DNA of 33,177 nucleotides from JBKHBQ01 sp046542305 (lineage in GTDB: Bacteria > Bacteroidota > Bacteroidia > Bacteroidales > 4484-276). Numbering within the stretch: position 1 is the stretch's first letter; every line of letters starts with the position of its first letter. A program made the position numbers and the translations under genes. This document shows positions 6,999 through 15,193 of the stretch, piece by piece. The DNA lies in NCBI GenBank assembly GCA_046542305.1, contig JBKHBQ010000005.1, forward strand, positions 1-33,177, in the 5' to 3' direction. Below the pieces are notes generated by a model, which was not told where the DNA came from, searched no databases, and saw only the letters and a list, made by a program, of their open reading frames with translations.

Positions 6999-8065
6999 AC
7001 CTTTACTTCCGTTTCGCCCTTAAGCACGCGCATTCCGTTCATGGCCAATGCTTTTAGTTCGTCTTCGCCCGGATATACATGCACCGGGGCAATCCTGTGC
7101 ACCCGTTCGATGATTTTGTTGACAAACCATTTGGAATGTGCAATTCCGCCGGTGATCAGGATGGCGTCCACCATGCCGCACAGCACCACCGACATGGCGC
7201 CGATTTCCTTGGCCACCTGGTAGGCCATGGCTTCATACACCAGCGTAGCCTGCGGATCGCCTGCTTCTACTTTCAGTTCCACCTCATAGGCATTGGTGGT
7301 GCCCATGTAGGCCATCAGTCCGCCATTGCCCTTGATCATTTTCAGTACTTCCTTTTGCGTGTATTTCCCACTGAAGCAAGTTTTTACCAGATCGCCCACG
7401 GGTAATGTTCCCGAACGCTCGGGCGAGAAGGGGCCTTCGCCGTCGAGGCCGTTGTTCACATCAATTACGCGGCCCTGGCGGTGGGCGCCTACGGTAATTC
7501 CGCCACCGAGATGCGCCACCACCAGGTTCATTTCTTCATATTTGCGCATTACCGATTTGGCGTGCGAGCGGGCCACAGCCTTTTGGTTGAGAGCATGGAA
7601 TATGGAGACCCGCTTAAAATCGGGATGGCCGGTTAGCCGTGCAACTTCTTCCAGTTCGTCGACCACCACCGGATTGGCAATGTAAGCTTTTACGCCGTCG
7701 AGTTGCAGGGCAAAGGCATGGGCAATCAATCCGCCAAGGTTGGAAGCATGTTCCCCGATCGGGCTGTTTACCAGATCTTCGCGCATGCGTTGGTTCACTT
7801 CATACACTCCGGATTCGATGGGCCTGAGCAGCCCGCCGCGGCCTACCACGGCTTTTACCACATCTTCGGGAACATTGGCGTCGTTGAGCTGCTGCGCGAT
7901 GATGTCTTTGCGGTACTGAAACTGATCGGTAATCTTTTCAAACTTCTCAAGCTCGGCAGGATCGTGTTGAATATTCTTTAAAAAAATCGGATTCAGATCT
8001 ACAAACACACCGATTTTGGTGGATGTAGAGCCCGGATTGATCGTTAAAATTCCAATACCTTCCAT
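6989..8065 (-). CDS. buk: Butyrate kinase
   Basis: A 358-residue acetokinase-family enzyme that makes ATP and carboxylate from butyryl phosphate (or branched-chain acyl phosphates) and ADP. The ASKHA-fold motifs are in order: ILTINPGSTSTKIGVF near the N-terminus (phosphate-1), VVAHLGGGITVGAH in the middle, NNGLDGEGPFSPERSG, and AILITGGIAHSKWF near the C-terminus (adenosine region). The length matches butyrate kinase rather than the longer acetate kinases of about 400 residues. It is the second gene of a minus-strand operon, 48 bases after ptb. Its stop overlaps the end of the convergent kinase gene by 10 bases. The real substrate could be isobutyrate or isovalerate. Confidence 0.93.
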   Translation of the reverse strand: MEGIGILTINPGSTSTKIGVFVDLNPIFLKNIQHDPAELEKFEKITDQFQYRKDIIAQQLNDANVPEDVVKAVVGRGGLLRPIESGVYEVNQRMREDLVNSPIGEHASNLGGLIAHAFALQLDGVKAYIANPVVVDELEEVARLTGHPDFKRVSIFHALNQKAVARSHAKSVMRKYEEMNLVVAHLGGGITVGAHRQGRVIDVNNGLDGEGPFSPERSGTLPVGDLVKTCFSGKYTQKEVLKMIKGNGGLMAYMGTTNAYEVELKVEAGDPQATLVYEAMAYQVAKEIGAMSVVLCGMVDAILITGGIAHSKWFVNKIIERVHRIAPVHVYPGEDELKALAMNGMRVLKGETEVKVYT

Positions 8066-8113
8066 TCAACTACTTCAAGCTTGTTAATGATGAGATTTAA
8101 TTACCGGCACACG

Positions 8114-9010
8114 TTAGCCGATGTTGGCGGCCAGAGCGATGGACAAAAATTTGCTCTTGTCGCTGTCGGAGCGCGATGTAAGTACCACCGGCGCCTTGGC
8201 GCCCATGATTACGGCTGCCGAAACTGCACCACCCAGGAAGTTGAGGGTTTTGTACAGGATGTTTCCACCGTCGATATCGGGTGCCATAATGATGTCGGTG
8301 TCGCCGGCCACATCGCTGGTGATGTTTTTCAGCTCGGCCGATTTGCGCGAGATGGCATTGTCGATGGCCAGCGGGCCGTCGATGATACATCCGGTGATTT
8401 GCTTACGGTAGTTCATCATCGAAATGGTGGCGGCATGCATGGTGGCTTCCATGCGCGGGTTTACGGTTTCAACCGATCCTACTATGGCTACTTTCGGATT
8501 GCTGTTTCCCAGTTTGTGGAATACCTCGATGGCATTTTTGATGATGGCGATTTTGGTTTCCAGGTCGGGGTTCACATTCATGGCGGCATCGGTTACCCCG
8601 AGCAGCTTATGATAATAAGGTGACTCGAATACGGCGACATGACTGAGGGTGTCACCCTTGCGCAGGCCCTTTTCCTTATCCAGTACAGCTTTCATCAGTG
8701 TGCCCGTACCTACGGCGCCCTTCATCAGAATTTCGGCCTTGCCTTCCTTGATCAGGCTGGTGGCTTTGCGCGAGGCTTCCATTTTGTCGGGTTCCTCGTA
8801 GCACTCGAGTTTGCTGATGTCGAAATTTATTCTTTTGGCAATATCCCTTATCTTCGGCATGTCTCCCACAAGAATGGGTTCGATGATTCCGTGATTGGCT
8901 GCGTTTTTTACTGCCAGCATAGCGTCTTCATCACCGGCTGCTGCCAAAACCAGTTTCCTGGTTTTCTTGCTTTTCGCTTCTTCAACTAAGTCTAACAAAT
9001 GTTTGATCAT
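8114..9010 (-). CDS. ptb: Phosphate butyryltransferase
   Basis: A 298-residue member of the phosphate acetyl/butaryl transferase family; it converts butyryl-CoA and phosphate to butyryl phosphate and CoA in the cytoplasm. The family signature is visible: LVLAAAGDEDAMLAVKNA at the N-terminus, LMKGAVGTGTLMKAVLDKE, LSHVAVFESPYYHKLLGVTDAAMN (substrate region), then DGPLAIDNAISRKSAELK and GDTDIIMAPDIDGGNILYKTL. The size agrees with Ptb (about 300) rather than Pta (about 330 or more). It is first in the ptb-buk operon, with a consensus -7 box 43 bases upstream. Acyl-chain preference cannot be read from sequence. Confidence 0.92.
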   Translation of the reverse strand: MIKHLLDLVEEAKSKKTRKLVLAAAGDEDAMLAVKNAANHGIIEPILVGDMPKIRDIAKRINFDISKLECYEEPDKMEASRKATSLIKEGKAEILMKGAVGTGTLMKAVLDKEKGLRKGDTLSHVAVFESPYYHKLLGVTDAAMNVNPDLETKIAIIKNAIEVFHKLGNSNPKVAIVGSVETVNPRMEATMHAATISMMNYRKQITGCIIDGPLAIDNAISRKSAELKNITSDVAGDTDIIMAPDIDGGNILYKTLNFLGGAVSAAVIMGAKAPVVLTSRSDSDKSKFLSIALAANIG

Positions 9011-9053
9011 CGTTTTCTAAAGTTTTGATTTTGTGAAAAATCCTTTGTGATTG

Positions 9054-9061
9054 CAAAAATA
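9054..9061 (-). promoter_or_regulatory. -7 promoter box of ptb-buk
   Basis: Minus-strand TATTTTTG matches TAnnTTTG and ends 43 bases before the ptb ATG. It abuts the hairpin at 9063-9086, so the end of the preceding transcription unit and this promoter are packed together. Confidence 0.5.
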
Positions 9062-9062
9062 C

Positions 9063-9086
9063 AAAATCCGGGTCGACCGGAATTTT
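9063..9086 (-). terminator. Probable terminator hairpin of the M64 peptidase gene
   Basis: On the plus strand AAAATCCGG can pair with CCGGAATTTT (one bulged base) around a short GTCGA loop. Read in the minus direction the stem ends in TTTTGTATTTTT, a T-rich tail as in intrinsic terminators, 37 bases after the peptidase stop. Confidence 0.45.
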
Positions 9087-9122
9087 ACCTCAGATGGTTG
9101 AATATGAAATTTATGTTAATTC

Positions 9123-10400
9123 TCAATTTGTGTAAAAATCGATCATCTGCCGGATGGCCCTTTTGCATACCGGGCAGAAATCATCGCCCCTGAAGGTGTT
9201 CATCAGGCAGTCGTATTTAGGCCGGTACACGCCTTTGGCTGAATAGCCGCCGCCTTCGAACACACCCAGATCATCGATATATTTTTCTTCCTGCGGAGTG
9301 GGTACCGGTGTTTTGCGGTGGAGCATATTTTTCCATTTACTGTCGAAATCCACCAGTGTGGTTATGTTGGGTTCCCATGGTTCTACGTCCAGGGGATAAA
9401 ATTCGTTGTAGGCCACCTCATCCGTGTAATATTCATCCCCTAGCCCTGCAAAGCCGTGACCCAGTTCGTGGATAAAAATTTTGGCTGCCTGGTTGTTGCT
9501 GTTCACCGACACCGAATAAAAATTATAGATGGCCCCGCCACCGTATTTGGGGTGGTTCACCAGGATGTAGATCTGATCGTAGGGTGCATTGGCAGCCATA
9601 TCGCGCACGCTTTTAAAATCGTAGGTCATGCAGTAGCGTTCGCTGTCGAAGGTATAAAAGCCCGTATTCAGCAGCGTATTCTGCCAAACGCTGTCGGCGG
9701 CGATGTCGCTGCCCGGATCGGGTGAAGGTGCAAGAACACCGCGGATATTGAATTTGTCGCGGAATTCATCATAGGGTGCGAAATCGAAAAGATGTTCCGA
9801 AAAATCGCGGCAGTCGCTGATAAATTGTCCCATTTGCTCCCGGGTATAGCCTTCGGGCAGGATCACGATATCCACGCTGTTGGCAGGATCGCCCGTGATA
9901 TGCACATCGAAGGCAGGGAATTTCAGGCGCCGTTCGGCTTTGATAAAATAGCTGTTGACATCCACCGGATATTCGAATTTCTTTTCCAGGATGCCTTTTT
10001 TGTTTCTGCTGAAAAAATCAACCCTCACATCTTTTTTCGGTCTTGGAAAAACCACAGATTCGGAAAAGGCTCTGCCGGTTTCCCTGGCTTCGTTCACCGT
10101 TTGCCATTCGGCAAAAATGGTGGAATAGCCGCGTGAATAGATCACCTTCCCGGAGGCTTCATCCACCACCTCAAAGAAATACTTGCCATAGCGCATGGTG
10201 TCGATCAGGTTGGTTTTTGAGCCGCCCCAGTAGGGTTCGATCAGCAATTCGTCGAAGTAGTAGGTTTCGCTGTTGTGCGTTCCGGCATGGGTATAATCCA
10301 GCCGCATGGTCTGATCCGTAAAGTACTTCCTGAAATCAGCCTGTCCGAAGGCGGATGTGACAAGAAGCAAAAAGCAGGAAAATAAGATATTGCGTACCAT
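9123..10400 (-). CDS. Secreted M64-family metallopeptidase
   Basis: A 425-residue exported zinc peptidase. Residues 1-20 (MVRNILFSCFLLLVTSAFGQ) are a signal peptide. An N-terminal beta-rich domain (about 21-165) matches the usual M64 N-terminal domain, and the catalytic domain follows from about 170 (VDIVILPEGYTREQMGQF). The zinc site is HELGH at 311-315, followed by GLGDEY at 319-324, the arrangement of the M64 (IgA peptidase-like) family. Two close Cys pairs near the C-terminus (CLMN and CPVC) may stabilise the fold. Known of the family: a clostridial-type member cleaves IgA, but most are uncharacterised and the substrate here is unknown. I chose the ATG at 10400; a TTG four codons upstream would precede the signal peptide and lies too near the promoter. 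Confidence 0.88.
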   Translation of the reverse strand: MVRNILFSCFLLLVTSAFGQADFRKYFTDQTMRLDYTHAGTHNSETYYFDELLIEPYWGGSKTNLIDTMRYGKYFFEVVDEASGKVIYSRGYSTIFAEWQTVNEARETGRAFSESVVFPRPKKDVRVDFFSRNKKGILEKKFEYPVDVNSYFIKAERRLKFPAFDVHITGDPANSVDIVILPEGYTREQMGQFISDCRDFSEHLFDFAPYDEFRDKFNIRGVLAPSPDPGSDIAADSVWQNTLLNTGFYTFDSERYCMTYDFKSVRDMAANAPYDQIYILVNHPKYGGGAIYNFYSVSVNSNNQAAKIFIHELGHGFAGLGDEYYTDEVAYNEFYPLDVEPWEPNITTLVDFDSKWKNMLHRKTPVPTPQEEKYIDDLGVFEGGGYSAKGVYRPKYDCLMNTFRGDDFCPVCKRAIRQMIDFYTN

Positions 10401-10423
10401 AGTAAGTCCCAAATTTCGTGCTG

Positions 10424-10431
10424 CGAAGATA
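10424..10431 (-). promoter_or_regulatory. -7 promoter box of the M64 peptidase gene
   Basis: Minus-strand TATCTTCG differs from TAnnTTTG at one position and ends 23 bases before the ATG at 10400. It supports that start and an own promoter separate from the upstream lipoprotein gene. Confidence 0.4.
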
Positions 10432-10531
10432 AGGAAACTAATGTTAAGTGATTAACAATAAAAACATTTAATTACTTTTAAACTGCTAATCAGTTAGTAT
10501 GGAAAGAAATTGTAAGGTGGGTGGGTGAAGA

Positions 10532-11557
10532 TTACTGCTGAACCAATTCCTCTTCTTCACCCGGAAAAGTGAGCGTATAAAGCAACGCTTCAATCTGCCG
10601 CAGCAGGTCTTTCTTTTCCTGACTGGGGTTGTAAACAAATCCGTCAACGGTAACCAGCCGGTTGCGTTCCTGATCTACCAGGGTGTAGCTTACGAAAGGA
10701 CCCCCCATAAAATCGCCTTCAAGCTCCCACAGGCCGCGCATTTCCACGGCGAAGTTTCCGTTGAAGTTGATCCGCTTATCTGCCGGCGGCTCAATCATGG
10801 CTATTTTCATGTGCGATCCTTCCGAAGGGCCGGGAACGTATTTTTTGGTGATCGAATCACGAATTTCAACCAAACGGCCATAGGTAAAGGCAATGGTGTC
10901 AGTATAGGGATAATGCCAGATCATGATGCCCTGGCTGAAACGTTCGGCTTCGCGGCGGAGCCAAACGAAATCCTCCTTTTTAGTTGCCACCGTAAAGCTT
11001 TTTGGAATCAGCATGTCCACCTCGTATTTTTCCATCAGCATGTCGGTGATCTTATAATCTTCGATAGAGGCATATGCTTCGCTCGCCCGCCTGCGCTCGT
11101 TGGCATTGAACAGTTCGATAAAGGCCTCTTTCTTGTCGCCGAATTCCGCAAAAAACGTTTCCCTGTCGGGAACAGTCATCTTCACCACACGTTGCGGCTT
11201 GGCCCAGAGATCTTTCCTGGTTTCGATGATAGGTTTGTCAATCGAGTGGTCGATGTCAACAATGAAGATGTTATGATGGGTTTTGAAAAGCTTGGAAAAA
11301 TTATCCTCGGGAACATGTGCAATATCAAAAGTGGCCTCGGGCTGGGGCAATCCTTGCTGTGGCTGCCCAAAAAACGACTGTATGGTCTGGCCTACCTGGC
11401 TGTTCCATGTTGCCACGTTGTCTGTTATTACCAGCATTTCATTGGTTTTGCCTGTTGAAGGTTTCAACCCGGATTGATCGAATCCGCAGGATACTAACAG
11501 CATGGCAGTTGCGAGGGTGAAGGCTGCCAGTTTAATTTTGTTGGGAAGGTTTTTCAT
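10532..11557 (-). CDS. DUF4837-family lipoprotein
   Basis: A 341-residue putative lipoprotein: a basic N-terminus, a hydrophobic segment and lipobox LLVSC, with the lipidated Cys at 24. The mature part matches the Bacteroidetes DUF4837 family (PF16125-like) in layout: GKTNEMLVITDNVATWNSQVG after the lipid anchor, a central VDMLIPKSFTVATKKEDFVWLRREAE stretch, and a C-terminal RGLWELEGDFMGGPFVSYT. The function of DUF4837 is not known to me; it is restricted mainly to this phylum and is expected in the envelope. I chose the ATG at 11557, the first ATG in frame; the frame opens further upstream only with TTG. It lies 41 bases behind the lytic transglycosylase gene and is probably co-transcribed with it. 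Confidence 0.8.
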   Translation of the reverse strand: MKNLPNKIKLAAFTLATAMLLVSCGFDQSGLKPSTGKTNEMLVITDNVATWNSQVGQTIQSFFGQPQQGLPQPEATFDIAHVPEDNFSKLFKTHHNIFIVDIDHSIDKPIIETRKDLWAKPQRVVKMTVPDRETFFAEFGDKKEAFIELFNANERRRASEAYASIEDYKITDMLMEKYEVDMLIPKSFTVATKKEDFVWLRREAERFSQGIMIWHYPYTDTIAFTYGRLVEIRDSITKKYVPGPSEGSHMKIAMIEPPADKRINFNGNFAVEMRGLWELEGDFMGGPFVSYTLVDQERNRLVTVDGFVYNPSQEKKDLLRQIEALLYTLTFPGEEEELVQQ

Positions 11558-11598
11558 AGCAATTATTTTATAATGATGTTTTTCCTGGTCATTCCGCC

Positions 11599-13491
11599 TC
11601 AACTAACCACTGCAATTTTTAACCTCTGGCCCGGTTTAATCCGGTGGCTGTTGGTGAGGTTGTTGAGACGCTTTATCTGATTAACGGTCACGCCATCATA
11701 TTGTTTTGCAATGTCCCACAAGGTGTCGCCGCGTTTCACTACGTGATAAATGTACTTTACCTTGCCATCAGAGGTTTTTACCACTTTGGTTTTGCTATCA
11801 ACGGGTTTGTATACAATCAGTTTCTGATGAGGATAAATGGTTGACGACTTCAAATTGTTCCATTGCATCAGGTCGGTGGTGGAACATTTGTATTTTTTGG
11901 CGATAAGGCCGAGGTTTTCACCGCTTTTTACCAAATGTACCGATTGCTCGTCATCGCGTTTAATGCTGGATGAAGAGGAATTAATGCGCGAAGTGCTGCC
12001 GGGGCTGGCATACACTACCAGTTTCTGGCCCGGATAGATGGTGGATCCACGCAGGTTGTTCCATGCGCGCAGGTTCGACACTGAAGTATGATAGCGCCTG
12101 GCGATGTGTCCGAGGGTTTCACCGCTTCTCACGTAATGGATATCACGCTGTTTGGCCTGCTCTATCTGATCGAGAAGTTTATCGCGCTCCAGCTGTTTCT
12201 GCGATTTGAAGGCATAAATTTCTTTTTCATTCGAAGCAAATTCACTTGCATATTCACGTGGCAGACGCAACACGTAAATATCTCCGGAGCCGGCAGGAAT
12301 GATGCCTTCTTTGAAAGATGGATTTAAAAACTGGAGGTCTCTCATGGGAATGTCAAGAAATTCGGAAACCTGGTCGAAAGAAAGCGGACGCGTGACATGG
12401 ATGGTGTCGATGCCGTTGTAGAGAATTCCTGGATCTACCGGATAAAGATTATGATCGGTGGCAAAATTCATCACGTAGTTAACGGCAATAAATGCAGGAA
12501 CATAGCCGCGTGTTTCGCGCGGCAGAAAGGGCCATATAGCCCAGTAATTCCTTATTCCCCCGGCGCGGCGGATGGCTTTGTTCACATTGCCTGCACCCGA
12601 ATTATAAGCTGCCATGGCCAGCGACCAGTCGTTGTAAATATCGTAAAGATCGCGCAAGTGCTGGCATGCTGCCACGGTGGATTTATAAGGATCGTATCGG
12701 TCGTCCACATAGGAATTTACTTTCAGCCCGTAAACTTTTCCTGTGCGATACATGAACTGCCAGAGCCCCTTCGCGCCGGCATGCGATCCTGCATTGGGAA
12801 TCAGCGCCGATTCAACCACGGCAAGGTATTTAAATTCAAATGGAATGTCGTACTGGTCGAGAATTTCCTCGAACATAGGGAAATATATTTCCGCCAGCCC
12901 CAAAAGCCGTGAGGTAAGTTCGCGCTTTCGAACAGCATACACTTCAATAAAATTCTTCACGGTTTGGTTATAGGTGAGTTCGATGGGCGTCAGCGCGTTG
13001 AGCTTTGCCAGCCGTGCTTCGTACACCGAATCGCTGAAACTGGGCACGTAATCCAGCGCATAGCCGTAACCATTCAGTTCGTCCGGATTGGTAATAAACC
13101 GATCATCGTTAAAAAACTTTACATTCACCAGGCTGTCGAGAATTTTTATCACTGGCGATCCTTCGATGATCTCCTGCGCCGTTTCCTCTTGGTTCATCTG
13201 CTCGTTGTAGGTCATCAGCAGTGTGTCTTCAAAGGTGAGCGACTCGACGTAAGCCACCGAATCCGAATCTCCGTCGGGAGGATTTTCGATTTTCCAGGCC
13301 GGCACAATTTCGGCATCCGTCACAAACGGTTCTTCATTCCGCATTCGATCTTCCGGTTCTTCGTCAGTGTCCGCCTTAAGTTGCCGGGCTTCAGGTCCTT
13401 TGGTAAGGTTTTTAAAAAAAGTACAGGATGATATGCTCAGGATCATTGAGAAAAAAATTATGCTGGTAATTATGCTGATGGTTCGGTTCAT
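11599..13491 (-). CDS. MltD-like membrane-bound lytic transglycosylase with three LysM domains
   Basis: A 630-residue lipoprotein that cleaves peptidoglycan glycan strands non-hydrolytically. The N-terminus has a hydrophobic stretch and SISSC, giving a lipidated Cys23. An acidic linker follows (about 40-60). The SLT/goose-lysozyme-like domain (about 205-340) has catalytic Glu227 in AVVESALIPNAG, then AGAKGLWQFMYRTGKVYGL and MAAYNSGAGNVNKAI. Three LysM domains for glycan binding lie at about 451-494, 517-561 and 581-628, separated by Ser- and Lys-rich linkers. This architecture is that of MltD-type enzymes in Bacteroidetes. The DUF4837 lipoprotein gene follows after 41 bases. The start is the ATG at 13491, which leaves a standard lipoprotein signal. 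Confidence 0.9.
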   Translation of the reverse strand: MNRTISIITSIIFFSMILSISSCTFFKNLTKGPEARQLKADTDEEPEDRMRNEEPFVTDAEIVPAWKIENPPDGDSDSVAYVESLTFEDTLLMTYNEQMNQEETAQEIIEGSPVIKILDSLVNVKFFNDDRFITNPDELNGYGYALDYVPSFSDSVYEARLAKLNALTPIELTYNQTVKNFIEVYAVRKRELTSRLLGLAEIYFPMFEEILDQYDIPFEFKYLAVVESALIPNAGSHAGAKGLWQFMYRTGKVYGLKVNSYVDDRYDPYKSTVAACQHLRDLYDIYNDWSLAMAAYNSGAGNVNKAIRRAGGIRNYWAIWPFLPRETRGYVPAFIAVNYVMNFATDHNLYPVDPGILYNGIDTIHVTRPLSFDQVSEFLDIPMRDLQFLNPSFKEGIIPAGSGDIYVLRLPREYASEFASNEKEIYAFKSQKQLERDKLLDQIEQAKQRDIHYVRSGETLGHIARRYHTSVSNLRAWNNLRGSTIYPGQKLVVYASPGSTSRINSSSSSIKRDDEQSVHLVKSGENLGLIAKKYKCSTTDLMQWNNLKSSTIYPHQKLIVYKPVDSKTKVVKTSDGKVKYIYHVVKRGDTLWDIAKQYDGVTVNQIKRLNNLTNSHRIKPGQRLKIAVVS

Positions 13492-13545
13492 ATTCGCCCT
13501 TTTTTTTGGATGAAGAAATAACTGAATAATTCAGGTTTTATGATG

Positions 13546-13553
13546 CGAAATTA
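13546..13553 (-). promoter_or_regulatory. Possible -7 box of the transglycosylase operon
   Basis: Minus-strand TAATTTCG is one base off TAnnTTTG and ends 54 bases before the ATG at 13491. A perfect palindrome CTGAATAATTCAG (13522-13534) lies between it and the gene and could be an operator. The 322-bp gap 13492-13813 otherwise shows only the short upstream frame at 13749-13817. Confidence 0.3.
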
Positions 13554-13748
13554 ATGGAAACGATCCACAAAATTTTTGATTTTGGAATTATCCGTTTCAA
13601 AATGAAAAGCCTTTGTAGCGGTAAGGTTCGCATCTGTATTCGTATTTTATAAATAATTAACAATCGGCATGTTTTATTTGGAATTCATTTGCAGGTGGTT
13701 GCAACGCCGGCCGGTGTATTTCCAACAGGCTTTCAACTTAAGGCCGGA

Positions 13749-13817
13749 ATGATTTTCATGCAGATGGCAGGTTTCTTGATCTTCCGGGATTCAAAGGAAA
13801 CATCGGGAGTATTATGA
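13749..13817 (+). CDS. Possible 22-residue upstream peptide coupled to the next gene
   Basis: An ATG at 13749 opens a 22-codon frame (MIFMQMAGFLIFRDSKETSG, then VL) whose TGA overlaps the ATG of the following gene as ATGA. Such an overlap can couple translation. Nothing else supports expression, and a frame this short can occur by chance. Confidence 0.2.
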   Translation: MIFMQMAGFLIFRDSKETSGVL

Positions 13818-14641
13818 CGCGAAAAAACCTGATCGATATAGAGCATTTGGTGTACAAATCCAAGTTTATGAATGAGTTTCACGAAGAGGAGCTTCAGCAA
13901 TCGCTCGATCCTTTTTTCGAAAAACCCGCCCTGCTTTCCAATCAGTATTACAACGATGTGATACGCCTGCTCTATATGATTTCGGGAATCGATAAATCCT
14001 CGAATTTCGGATATTATTTTTATGAAAAGATGCAGGAAAACCCTTATCCGTTTTGTGAGGAGATCCTGCAAGCCGCCACCTATACCGAGGCTTATTACAA
14101 CCTGCACGATAAAGCGCTGAAATCCTATGTCCGTTCGCACCTCATCAACAGCCTGGTGCCGGCAGCCGATATTCTGGTTTTCGATAAGATCATTCCCGAA
14201 GGGCACGGCAAGCATTTTTTCGAAAGCCTGCGGTTGATCTCCGAACATCATATCAACCTGATTCACCCGGTTAGCCCTGATTTCTTCAAAAGCCTTTTCT
14301 ATATTCTGAACAACGACAGTTTCCCGATGTCGCAAAAAAAGGCTTCATGCATCGTGGCTTACCTGAATATCGAGATTATGGTCCCGCCAATGATCGGCAA
14401 AGCCATTTACCTGCTGAACCTGCCCTGCAGCGACACCGAACATATTTTAGTAATGTTGCATTACCTTAAGAGTGTGAGTATGATCCTTTGCGAGAAACTG
14501 CCCGCGAAAATTGAAAAGCAAATAAATGCGCTATTGCAGAGCAAAAGGAATGAAGATATGATGAGCGGTTTTCTGAAAGCCAGAAAAGATCTTTCCCTGT
14601 ATCTGGATGATCAGGACAAAAAGCTTTATTCCGTGTCCTGA
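13814..14641 (+). CDS. Hypothetical protein, 275 residues
   Basis: I do not recognise this family. The 275-residue product has no signal peptide and no membrane segment. It looks largely helical, with repeated amphipathic stretches (for example YYNDVIRLLYMISGIDKSS and ILQAATYTEAYYNLHDKAL), and its composition is rich in Leu, Tyr, Phe and Lys. An alpha-helical repeat fold is possible, but this is inference. The start is the ATG at 13814, 4 bases after a GGGAG that could act as a weak ribosome site; an in-frame TAA about 25 codons upstream, with no ATG between, limits alternatives. It is a lone plus-strand gene between minus-strand units, and its stop directly abuts the stop of the convergent neighbour with no base between them. 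Confidence 0.65.
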   Translation: MTRKNLIDIEHLVYKSKFMNEFHEEELQQSLDPFFEKPALLSNQYYNDVIRLLYMISGIDKSSNFGYYFYEKMQENPYPFCEEILQAATYTEAYYNLHDKALKSYVRSHLINSLVPAADILVFDKIIPEGHGKHFFESLRLISEHHINLIHPVSPDFFKSLFYILNNDSFPMSQKKASCIVAYLNIEIMVPPMIGKAIYLLNLPCSDTEHILVMLHYLKSVSMILCEKLPAKIEKQINALLQSKRNEDMMSGFLKARKDLSLYLDDQDKKLYSVS

Positions 14642-15193
14642 TTATATCCCCCTCAACCACTGCATCAACAGCGAAAACAGCAGAAATATCGCGAAAAAGG
14701 CTATGATCCACAGCGCCGCGCTTCCGGCCCGTTTGGCGCCGTAGTTGCGTTTTTCCACAGGCAGGTTGCCTACATAGTTTTCGGTTTCAATTTCAATGTG
14801 ATCGGCACGGGCAAAATCCCGGTCGGCAAAATAATAATACACCAGTGGAACAATTACATCCAGCGCCTCCTGACGGTAGTAGGGAATGTCTTCGAGGATC
14901 AGCTTTTGTTCGAACACCATCTGCTGTGTGGAACCGGTTCTGAAAGCTTTCATCCGGTTGGGGTTGAAATCCCGGAATATTTCGGTATCGCTTTGCACAC
15001 TGCCCACTACCAGTCTGCCATCCCGCACTTCTCCGCGCAGCCTGTCGATCACTTCGCCGAGTTCACCGCGGCTTTCCAGTTCGGCATAGGCGGCTTTTAA
15101 ATCTTCATCGGAATGTCTTCTGTAGTTTTTTAGCATAGCCGCCAGCTTTGCGCTCGAAAGCTTTTCAACCGGTAATGTTTTGGCAGATTTCAT
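14642..15193 (-). CDS. Hypothetical tail-anchored membrane protein
   Basis: A 183-residue protein not assigned to a family. Residues 1-155 are hydrophilic and partly helical (KLAAMLKNYRRHSDEDLKAA, then ELESRGELGEVIDRLRGEV), and one hydrophobic segment near the C-terminus (about 160-178, ALWIIAFFAIFLLFSLLM) would anchor it with the N-terminal domain in the cytoplasm. I chose the ATG at 15193. It overlaps the stop of the upstream gene as ATGA, so translation of the two is probably coupled; a longer reading to 15292 would overlap that gene by about 100 bases. The pairing with a four-helix membrane protein suggests a shared membrane role. Confidence 0.6.
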   Translation of the reverse strand: MKSAKTLPVEKLSSAKLAAMLKNYRRHSDEDLKAAYAELESRGELGEVIDRLRGEVRDGRLVVGSVQSDTEIFRDFNPNRMKAFRTGSTQQMVFEQKLILEDIPYYRQEALDVIVPLVYYYFADRDFARADHIEIETENYVGNLPVEKRNYGAKRAGSAALWIIAFFAIFLLFSLLMQWLRGI

